A stretch of 6,004 nt of DNA, taken from NCBI GenBank assembly GCA_013698195.1, contig JACCVK010000224.1:1-6004 (forward strand), given 5' to 3'. A program made the position numbers and the translations under genes. Positions 1-5,060 of this stretch are shown one piece after another (position 1 is the first letter of the stretch; each line of letters starts with the position of its first letter). Source of the stretch: Actinomycetota bacterium. GTDB taxonomy: Bacteria > Actinomycetota > Thermoleophilia > Gaiellales > Gaiellaceae. The notes under the pieces were generated by a model that did not search any database, was not told where the DNA came from, and saw only the letters and a list, made by a program, of their open reading frames with translations.

Positions 1-609
1 GATCAGCTCCGCGATCTCGTGGGTCTCGGACGGGTTCATCCCCGCCGCAGGCTCGTCGAGCAGCAGGATCTTCGGGTTCGTCGCGGTCGCGCGGGCGATC
101 TCGAGCCGGCGGCGGTTCGCGTACGAGAGGCTGTACGCGGGCTGGTGCCAGCGATAGCCGACGAGACGCTGTCCGAAGAACCCGAGTCGTTCTTCGGCAA
201 GCGCGCGGATCTCCTTCTCCTCGCGTCGCATCCCGGGAGTACGGAGAACGGAGCGAACGACGCCCGCTTTCGTGTGTCCGTACGCGGCGGCCATGACGTT
301 CTCGCGGACCGTCATGTTCAGGAAGAGGCGAAGCGTCTGAAACGTACGAGCGATGCCCTTGCGCGCGATCCGGTTCGGCTCGAGGCCGACGACCGACTCG
401 CCGTCGAAGACGACGTCGCCCGCATCCGGGCGATAGACACCGGTGATCACGTTGAACAGCGTCGTCTTCCCGGCCCCGTTCGGCCCGATCACGCTCACGA
501 TCTCCCCCTCGCCCACGACGAGGTCGAGATCGCTCAAGCACGTGAGGCCGCCAAAGGCGATCCTGAGCTGCGTCACTTCGAGCAGCGGCCTGCGCGCGAC
601 CTCGGTCAC
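1..609 (-). CDS. livG: Branched-chain amino-acid ABC transporter ATP-binding protein LivG (3' end outside window)
   Basis: This is a cytoplasmic ATPase subunit that would power the LivH/LivM permease pair. I translated 203 residues from the minus strand; the reading frame is still open at position 1. Visible motifs are Walker A GPNGAGKTT (residues 42-50), the Q-loop in RTFQTLRLF (Q91), an ABC signature region LSYANRRRLEIARA (161-174) and Walker B ILLLDEP (181-187) followed by AAGMNP, the hallmark of the LivG subfamily. The H-loop would lie beyond the window; the family is usually about 250-290 residues. The GTG start at 609 overlaps the livM stop in a GTGA four-base overlap, with GGAG at 615-618 five bases upstream, so translational coupling to livM is likely. 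The signature reads SYAN where the classical motif is SGGQ; Liv ATPases commonly deviate here, so I do not read this as loss of function. Assignment to LivG rather than LivF rests on AAGMNP, the LFLNMTVRENV segment and position after livM. Confidence 0.95.
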   Translation of the reverse strand, partial: MTEVARRPLLEVTQLRIAFGGLTCLSDLDLVVGEGEIVSVIGPNGAGKTTLFNVITGVYRPDAGDVVFDGESVVGLEPNRIARKGIARTFQTLRLFLNMTVRENVMAAAYGHTKAGVVRSVLRTPGMRREEKEIRALAEERLGFFGQRLVGYRWHQPAYSLSYANRRRLEIARATATNPKILLLDEPAAGMNPSETHEIAELI

Positions 610-2054
610 ACGATCTCCACACGCTGCTTGCCGAAGAGCCCCTGCGGCCGGAAGGCCATGAGCGCGACGAGCATCCCTCCGATGAGGATAAAGCGCGCCA
701 CCGCAGGCTGGGCGACGAGCAGGTTCTCCCACACGCAGGCCGCGAGATAGAGCACCGGGACGATGGCGATCGTCCGCCAGAGCGGCTTGCGAATGAGCGT
801 GAGCGCGAGCACCGCTGCAACGAGCCCCATGTACGCGAGCCGGCCGAACGCGCCGGCCGGCAGGCCGTCCGGAGTCACGATGTCCACGGGAAGAAGCACC
901 CACGAGTCCACGAGCTCGTCGATGCGTGCCTGGCCGAAGCTCGTTCCCTCCACCAGCGAAGGTCGAACCTGCTCGGCGAGCTCGTGCGCGACGAAGCCGA
1001 ACGCGATCGTTCCGAGGATGATCACCGGTCCGCGCCACCATGGTCGCCCGAGGAGGAGAATCGTGAGCGCGACAACGCCGTAGAAGAGCCAGCTCGCGTC
1101 GTCCGGCGAACGGAGCGCTTCGAGCGACACGTTGATGACGACAGCGCCGACGATCACGCCGAGCAGGCTCCCGGCGCCGCCAAGAACAACCATCGCGTAC
1201 ACGGTGATGAGGAGCACGATGTCGAAGCTCGCGGGAAAGATCGCGCCCTGCACCGGGGCGAAGATCGCGCCTGTCACCCCGGCCACGCCCGCACCGATCG
1301 CGAATGCCATGAGCTTGAGCCGATTGACGGGCATCGTCATGAGCTCAGCCGCGAGCTCGTCCTCACGCAGAGCGCGCCAGGCGCGACCGGTTCGCGACTC
1401 GTTTACGAGGTAGAGCGCCGTCACGACGAGGATGAAGGCCGCAAGCGCGACGTAGTAGTAGCCGTCGAGGGACACGACCTGCTTCCCGAAGAATTTCAGC
1501 GGGTAGATGTCCGAGATACCGTTCGGGCCTCGCGTGAACGATGCGTTCACGAGCACGACGAGGTAGAGCTGGAGGAAGAAGAGCGTCACGATCGCGAGGT
1601 AGTCGCCCGATAGCCGTCGCGACGGGATGCCGACGACCAAGCCCACGGCGGCGACCGCCAGGGCAATGAGCGGAATCGCGAACTGCGCTTCCCAGTAGCG
1701 GCCCGCGTACTCGGACGCGACCGCCGCGTACAGGTACGCCCCGATCCCGAAGAACGCGACATATCCGAGATCGAGGAGCCCTACCCAGCCCACCGCCACG
1801 TTCAGGCCGAGGGCGAGCAGGACGTAGATCAGCGTGTCCACTCCGACCTGCATGAAGTAGTCGGAGTCGACGAGAAGCGGGAACACCGCGAACGGAAGTG
1901 CCAGCACGAGCAGCTTCAGGACCGGCGGGGCGCGAGTGAATGCGTCGTCGACTCGACCGCCAAGTGACCGAGCTCGACGTTCGTCCGCGCTCGCGACCCA
2001 CTCGTCGACGCCGATACCGGGCGAGGGAAGGTTCTCCGGGGTCTGGTCGCTCAT
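606..2054 (-). CDS. livM: Branched-chain amino-acid ABC transporter permease LivM, with extended C-terminal region
   Basis: This is one of the two membrane permeases of a Liv/HAAT importer, 482 residues. About 45 hydrophilic N-terminal residues precede a run of hydrophobic segments. Family signatures include GWVGLLDLGYVAFFGIGAY (89-107), the cytoplasmic coupling loop SRTGRAWRALREDELAAELMTMPVNRLKLMAFAIGAGVAGVTGA (roughly 220-263) and the glycine-rich VVLGGAGSLLGVIVGAVV (289-306). LivM proteins usually end about 30 residues after that segment with RPxGLxG. Here the first such segment reads WLFYGVVALTILLLGRPWW (322-340), then about 115 extra residues (338-453) with three or so hydrophobic stretches intervene before a second RFILIGGMLVALMAFRPQGLFG (454-475). 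Total length is therefore well above the usual 300-420. The ATG at 2054 is preceded by a G-rich tract that can act as ribosome binding site. The gene lies 73 nt after livH and overlaps livG by four bases. Confidence 0.95.
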   Translation of the reverse strand: MSDQTPENLPSPGIGVDEWVASADERRARSLGGRVDDAFTRAPPVLKLLVLALPFAVFPLLVDSDYFMQVGVDTLIYVLLALGLNVAVGWVGLLDLGYVAFFGIGAYLYAAVASEYAGRYWEAQFAIPLIALAVAAVGLVVGIPSRRLSGDYLAIVTLFFLQLYLVVLVNASFTRGPNGISDIYPLKFFGKQVVSLDGYYYVALAAFILVVTALYLVNESRTGRAWRALREDELAAELMTMPVNRLKLMAFAIGAGVAGVTGAIFAPVQGAIFPASFDIVLLITVYAMVVLGGAGSLLGVIVGAVVINVSLEALRSPDDASWLFYGVVALTILLLGRPWWRGPVIILGTIAFGFVAHELAEQVRPSLVEGTSFGQARIDELVDSWVLLPVDIVTPDGLPAGAFGRLAYMGLVAAVLALTLIRKPLWRTIAIVPVLYLAACVWENLLVAQPAVARFILIGGMLVALMAFRPQGLFGKQRVEIV

Positions 2055-2131
2055 GCGCCCGCCCCCCGCCCCTGAGCGGGATGGAATCTGTGCCTCCGGG
2101 CCGGAGCGAGCTGAACGTGAGCGACGCTCAT
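2051..2131 (-). CDS. Putative 26-residue leader-like small ORF bridging livH and livM
   Basis: The gap between livH and livM can be read as a complete ORF of 26 codons plus stop. Its ATG (2129-2131) overlaps the livH TGA as ATGA, and its TGA (2051-2053) overlaps the livM ATG as ATGA. The predicted peptide starts MSVAHVQLAPARRH, is rich in Arg, His and Gly, and has no recognisable domain or signal. Its likely role, if any, is to carry ribosomes from livH to livM by translational coupling, not to make a functional peptide. Both overlaps are seen directly. Translation is inferred, and chance is quite possible because ATGA junctions are common and the stretch is short. Confidence 0.25.
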   Translation of the reverse strand: MSVAHVQLAPARRHRFHPAQGRGAGA

Positions 2132-3075
2132 ACCTTCTTGAGATCCGGCTTCCCGAAGATGCCCTGCGGCCGCAAGAGCATGAAGATGACTAGGATGAGG
2201 AAGACGATGAGATCCGAGAACGCGCTACCGAGCCGGCCGCGCGTGAAGTCCTCGATGTAGCCGACGGACAGCGCCTCTGCGAGGCCGATCAGGAGGCCGC
2301 CGAGCATGGCGCCGGGGATCGACCCGATTCCGCCGACGACCGCGGCCGTGAACCCCTTGAGCCCGTAGTTGAACCCCATGAAGTGGTTGATCTGCCCGAA
2401 GACGAGCCCGACGAGGACGCCCGCGGCGCCGGCAAGTGCCGAGCCGATGAAGAACGTCTTCACGATCACCCGGTCGACGTCGACTCCCATCATCGCCGCG
2501 GCCTCGCGGTCGAAGGACGTCGCACGCATCGCCTTCCCGAGCTTCGAGCGGGTAACGAGCAGCCAGAGTCCGGCCATCATCAAGAACGCCGAGCCCATGA
2601 CAATCAGCCGGATGATCCAGACGTTGAGCGGGCCCCAGCTGATCCCGACCTCGACGTCTACGAGGTCGAACGTCTCGTAGCTCCGAAAGTTCGCGCCGAA
2701 CAGAAGCAGCACGGAATTCTGGATGAAGAACGACACCCCGAGCGCGCTGATCAGAGGCGCGATGCGCGGTGCACGCCGAAGCGGCCGGTAGGCGAAGCGC
2801 TCGATCGCTACGCCGAGGAAGCCACAGCCCGCCATCGCGCCGAGGATCATCAGGACGATCAGGAGCCACACGGCGACGCTCGGATCTTGAGCACCGCCGA
2901 GCCAGCCCAGGATCCCCCAGCCGAGGAACGCGCCCACCATGAGCACATCGCCGTGCGCGAGATTGAGGAGCTTCAGGATTCCGTAGACCAGCGAGAATCC
3001 GAGCGCCACGAGTGCATACACGCTTCCGAGCGTGAGCCCACTCACGAGGAGCTGGACGAGCTTGTCCCAGTCCAC
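2128..3075 (-). CDS. livH: Branched-chain amino-acid ABC transporter permease LivH
   Basis: This is the other inner-membrane permease of the importer, 315 residues, close to the usual family length of about 290-310. The N-terminal block GLTLGSVYALVALGFSLVYGILKLLNLAHGDVLMVGAF (13-50) is the LivH hallmark. A cytoplasmic coupling segment LGKAMRATSFDREAAAMMGVDVDRVIVKTFFIGSALAGAAGVL (179-221) would contact the ATPases. GGIGSIPGAMLGGLLIGLAEAL (248-269) and the closing RPQGIFGK (302-309) are also typical. Several hydrophobic segments are evident. I take the GTG at 3075 as start because the conserved block begins at once and no earlier in-frame start is usable; the upstream region lacks a clear Shine-Dalgarno (only GAGATAA), so initiation may be weak. 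It follows the binding-protein gene after 83 nt that hold a nested hairpin. Confidence 0.95.
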   Translation of the reverse strand: MDWDKLVQLLVSGLTLGSVYALVALGFSLVYGILKLLNLAHGDVLMVGAFLGWGILGWLGGAQDPSVAVWLLIVLMILGAMAGCGFLGVAIERFAYRPLRRAPRIAPLISALGVSFFIQNSVLLLFGANFRSYETFDLVDVEVGISWGPLNVWIIRLIVMGSAFLMMAGLWLLVTRSKLGKAMRATSFDREAAAMMGVDVDRVIVKTFFIGSALAGAAGVLVGLVFGQINHFMGFNYGLKGFTAAVVGGIGSIPGAMLGGLLIGLAEALSVGYIEDFTRGRLGSAFSDLIVFLILVIFMLLRPQGIFGKPDLKKV

Positions 3076-3106
3076 GGGCGGGTTATCTCATAGTTCGCGG
3101 GTCGAA

Positions 3107-3143
3107 GCCGAGCGGCCCGCCTTTCGCAGGCAGACCGCTCGGC
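3107..3143 (-). promoter_or_regulatory. Intercistronic nested hairpin between the binding-protein gene and livH
   Basis: A perfect nine-base inverted repeat GCCGAGCGG / CCGCTCGGC pairs 3107-3115 with 3135-3143. Inside its loop a second four-base stem pairs GCCT (3119-3122) with AGGC (3128-3131) around TTCGC. The structure starts 15 nt after the stop of the binding-protein gene. No U-run follows on the minus strand, so it does not look like a strong intrinsic terminator. Such hairpins commonly protect the 3' end of an abundant binding-protein mRNA or lower read-through to the permeases; that role is inferred here. Confidence 0.55.
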
Positions 3144-3158
3144 CCGAACCGGTTGCGA

Positions 3159-4310
3159 CTAACCGACGGGGGCGTACTTCCCGTTCGTGATCCTGTAGAT
3201 CACGAACTCGCCGCCGCCTCTCAGGTCACCCTTGGCGTCGAAGCGGATGTTGTCGCCGATGATCGAAGGCACGTTCGTGCCTTTCGTCCTCTGCACAACT
3301 TCCGCACGGGTGGCGCTGCCGTTCGCACAGGCCTTCGTGATCGCGGTCATCGCGACCCATCCGGCCATGTACGTCGCAGGCCCGAACGCGCCCGAGGTGT
3401 CCTTCTTCACGAACCTTCCGTACGCACGCACGATCGCCCGAGCGCTGCGATCGAAGTGGAGATCCGGAGCGAACACGGACACGTAGCCGCTATTTGGCTT
3501 GAACTGCGACGGCGAGTACGCGCCGTCCGTGCCGAACACAATCGCCTTCTTGCCCTGCTCGCGGAGCTGGTTCGACATGGTGTTCGCAGCCGGAGCCACC
3601 TGCGTTGCGAAGATGACGATGTCCACGTCGTTGCCGACGTTCGCGACCACCGACGAGAAGTCGGTGTCGTCGGCCGAGACAGACTCCCGGCTTACGTCCA
3701 CTCCCCTCGCACTCAGGCCGCGGGCCACGCTGCTCGCCAGCGGAACCGAGTAATCGTCCTGCGAGTCCACGATGACGACGTTGTCCGCACGCAGCGTCCG
3801 CGAAACGTAGGCCACGATGTCCGGCCCCTGGACCCCGTCGTTCGGCACGACCCGGAAGAACGTCGTGAACGGACGCCCCTTCGTGAGATCGATCGCTGTC
3901 GCGGAGCCCGAGATGGACACAAGCTTCGCCTTCTCGAACAGATTCCCGCTCACGCGAACCGCCTGACTCTCCGACCCGCCGATTACGGCCATGACCTTCC
4001 GGTTGGACACGAGCCGGCGTGCGACGGTGCGCGCGACCGGTGCCTTGAGCTGCGTGTCACCCTCGGTGACCGCGAACCTCGTGCCGTTCGCCCGGTTGTA
4101 CTTCTGAACGCCGAACCGGAGCCAAGAGATCTGCTCTTGACCCAGGAAAGCGGCGGGCCCGGTCAATGGCCCCAAGAACGCGAGCGACACATTGGTGCAG
4201 GACGCGAGCTGCGCAGGCGACGCCGGTCCTGCCGGCTTCGCCACTGCGACTGTCGCGACCACCGCGCAGGCGGCTACCGCCAGCGCGGCTGCAATGAAAC
4301 CTTTCCTCAT
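3159..4310 (-). CDS. Branched-chain amino-acid ABC transporter substrate-binding protein (LivJ/LivK-like)
   Basis: This exported solute-binding protein delivers ligand to the LivHM permease; 383 residues, normal for the Leu/Ile/Val-binding (periplasmic-binding type I) family. The start is the ATG at 4308-4310 because a strong AGGAGG lies at 4315-4320 and the protein then opens with a signal sequence: MRKG, a hydrophobic core, and a likely signal-peptidase I site AVA-KP after residue 24. VAAC at 12-15 also fits a lipobox, so a lipoprotein form cannot be excluded. Mature features include VSLAFLGPLTGPAAFLGQEQ (41-60), VMAVIGGSESQAV (106-118), LVSISGSATA (130-139), FRVVPNDGVQGPDIVAYV (152-169), VDSQDDYS (181-188), FGTDGAY (259-265) and AYGRFVKKDTSG near 296-307, matching the ligand cleft and hinge layout of the family. 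True ligand is unknown: these proteins also bind amides, aromatic acids or urea. It is first gene after the promoter at 4404-4432. Confidence 0.93.
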   Translation of the reverse strand: MRKGFIAAALAVAACAVVATVAVAKPAGPASPAQLASCTNVSLAFLGPLTGPAAFLGQEQISWLRFGVQKYNRANGTRFAVTEGDTQLKAPVARTVARRLVSNRKVMAVIGGSESQAVRVSGNLFEKAKLVSISGSATAIDLTKGRPFTTFFRVVPNDGVQGPDIVAYVSRTLRADNVVIVDSQDDYSVPLASSVARGLSARGVDVSRESVSADDTDFSSVVANVGNDVDIVIFATQVAPAANTMSNQLREQGKKAIVFGTDGAYSPSQFKPNSGYVSVFAPDLHFDRSARAIVRAYGRFVKKDTSGAFGPATYMAGWVAMTAITKACANGSATRAEVVQRTKGTNVPSIIGDNIRFDAKGDLRGGGEFVIYRITNGKYAPVG

Positions 4311-4314
4311 CTGC

Positions 4315-4320
4315 CCTCCT
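4315..4320 (-). promoter_or_regulatory. Shine-Dalgarno that fixes the binding-protein start
   Basis: AGGAGG on the minus strand lies four bases before the ATG at 4310. It decides against the in-frame extension further upstream, which would add 114 low-complexity Arg/Ser residues before the signal peptide. Confidence 0.8.
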
Positions 4321-4323
4321 CTT

Positions 4324-4360
4324 GCCGTCAGTTGCCTCGAGTCTGACGTCTGCTGACGGC
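4324..4360 (-). promoter_or_regulatory. Leader inverted repeat before the binding-protein gene
   Basis: A perfect eight-base inverted repeat GCCGTCAG (4324-4331) / CTGACGGC (4353-4360) with a 21-base loop lies in the predicted leader, ending three bases before the Shine-Dalgarno. It could form an RNA hairpin that affects ribosome loading or stability, or be a DNA-level protein site. Only the repeat is seen; the role is inferred. Confidence 0.4.
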
Positions 4361-4403
4361 CGTTGTTGCGCCGTGGACGCCTTCGACACCCCTCGGATGG
4401 TGC

Positions 4404-4432
4404 ATCACACCTCGTTCTCGCTGTCGTGTCAA
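4404..4432 (-). promoter_or_regulatory. Predicted sigma70-type promoter of the liv operon
   Basis: On the minus strand a perfect -35 TTGACA (4427-4432) is followed after exactly 17 bases by TGTGAT (4404-4409), which matches TATAAT at four of six positions. Transcription would begin near 4397 and give a leader of about 87 nt. A ten-base palindrome GCTCCGGAGC (4435-4444) abuts the -35, and GGTG/CACC arms (4399-4402, 4408-4411) straddle the -10; either could be an operator. This promoter would serve the operator-proximal binding-protein gene and, by read-through, livHMG. Confidence 0.6.
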
Positions 4433-4452
4433 TGGCTCCGGAGCGTTGTGAA

Positions 4453-5016
4453 CTAGAAGTAAAACTGCTTCCAGGCGTCCCACCACGTGTCGGCACGGGA
4501 GACGATGCTGGTGCCGTCGAGGCGCTCGACGCCCGGCCGGAACCGGAGCCTGTCGGGCTCCCGAGTGCCCTTGTAGTCCACCTTGATCTCGCACGGGCTG
4601 CCCGGGTCCCAGGGCGCGACAGCCGTGAGATCAGAGAGCGCCTGCCTGGCACCCGCCTCGATCAGCTCCCGAGCTCGAGCAGGCGGGATCATGCGGGCAG
4701 AGAGCGAGCCCAGACCTCGTTTCACGCTCACGGTCGTGAGCCCGCCGCCGAGAAGTGCACTCGCCTCTGCGCACGTCGCCTCGTCTCCGGTCACGAGCAG
4801 GACGGGGCATCCCCACGTGCCGCAGAGCGCGGCGTTGATGCCCGTCTCGCCCACCGCAACTCCGTTGAACCAGAGGTTCTGGTAGTCGCGACCCGAGATC
4901 GTGTGGTTCATGACGCCGAGCTCGGTGCCCGCTCGAGCGTGCATCCCGACGAAGAGCGCAGCATCACAGCCCTCCTCGAGGAACTCCGTGTACTCGGTCC
5001 ATAAAGCGTGATCTTT
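4453..5016 (-). pseudogene. M55-family D-aminopeptidase (DppA-like), 5' part lost at an insertion junction
   Basis: About 188 residues of an M55 zinc peptidase remain, against about 265-280 in intact members. This family cleaves N-terminal D-amino acids or short peptides; B. subtilis DppA is a decameric D-aminopeptidase. Recognisable blocks are CDAALFVGMHARAGT, GVMNHTISG, VAVGETGINAALCGTWGCPVLLVTGDE, VKRGLGSLSARMIPP and a closing RADTWWDAWKQFYF. By alignment from memory with B. subtilis DppA, the His of GMHARAG (ligand H104), the His of VMNHT (H115) and the Glu of VGETG (E133) are present. The N-terminal DxEG motif (D8, E10) and H60 are absent. Upstream of about 5000-5025 the same frame continues only as Arg/Ser/Pro-rich antisense of the recombinase, so the ORF that starts at 5133 is a chimera. 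The remnant is unlikely to be active. The 5' fragment should lie at the far end of the inserted element. The exact breakpoint is uncertain by some 20 bases. Confidence 0.85.
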
Positions 5017-5051
5017 GTTACAACTAGTGCGGCAGGGCGCATCCGAACTAG
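4999..5051. other. Probable host-element attachment junction (attL/attR)
   Basis: Peptidase coding similarity ends near the Trp codon at 4999-5001, and the recombinase ribosome binding site starts at 5050. The intervening stretch is AT-richer than its surroundings. It contains the odd palindrome TTGTTACAA (5015-5023) and two direct copies of AACTAG (5022-5027 and 5046-5051). Large serine integrases often keep attP just outside their own gene, so one hybrid att site is expected here. The crossover dinucleotide cannot be told from one end alone. Confidence 0.55.
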
Positions 5052-5055
5052 GAGG
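5050..5055 (+). promoter_or_regulatory. Shine-Dalgarno of the recombinase gene
   Basis: AGGAGG lies two bases before the ATG at 5058 and five bases before the adjacent ATG at 5061. The spacing favours 5061 as true start. No convincing -35/-10 pair was found upstream. Confidence 0.75.
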
Positions 5056-5060
5056 AAATG

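Noticed and set aside
470..500. LivG as a defective ATPase because of its LSYAN signature
   Set aside because: Liv ATPases often deviate from LSGGQ, and Walker A, Q-loop and Walker B are intact.
3153..4346. Plus-strand ORF of 397 codons opposite the binding-protein gene
   Set aside because: It is Arg/His/Asp-rich shadow sequence of a clear family gene on the minus strand, with no recognisable domain. Long antisense frames are expected at this GC content. The same applies to plus-strand frames at 19-750, 984-1613 and 2383-3093.
4450..4456. Third AACTAG, at the M55 stop codon, as a second att site
   Set aside because: It is six bases only, coincides with the native stop after a conserved C-terminus, and no element sequence lies between it and the junction copies.
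4311..4652. 114-residue N-terminal extension of the binding protein
   Set aside because: The extension is low-complexity, overlaps the M55 remnant and the promoter, and would place the signal peptide internally. The ATG at 4310 has a strong Shine-Dalgarno.
4990..5057. tRNA gene fragment at the insertion site
   Set aside because: Tyrosine integrases often use tRNA ends, so I looked, but there is no T-arm or acceptor-like pairing. The enzyme is a serine recombinase and the flank is peptidase coding sequence.
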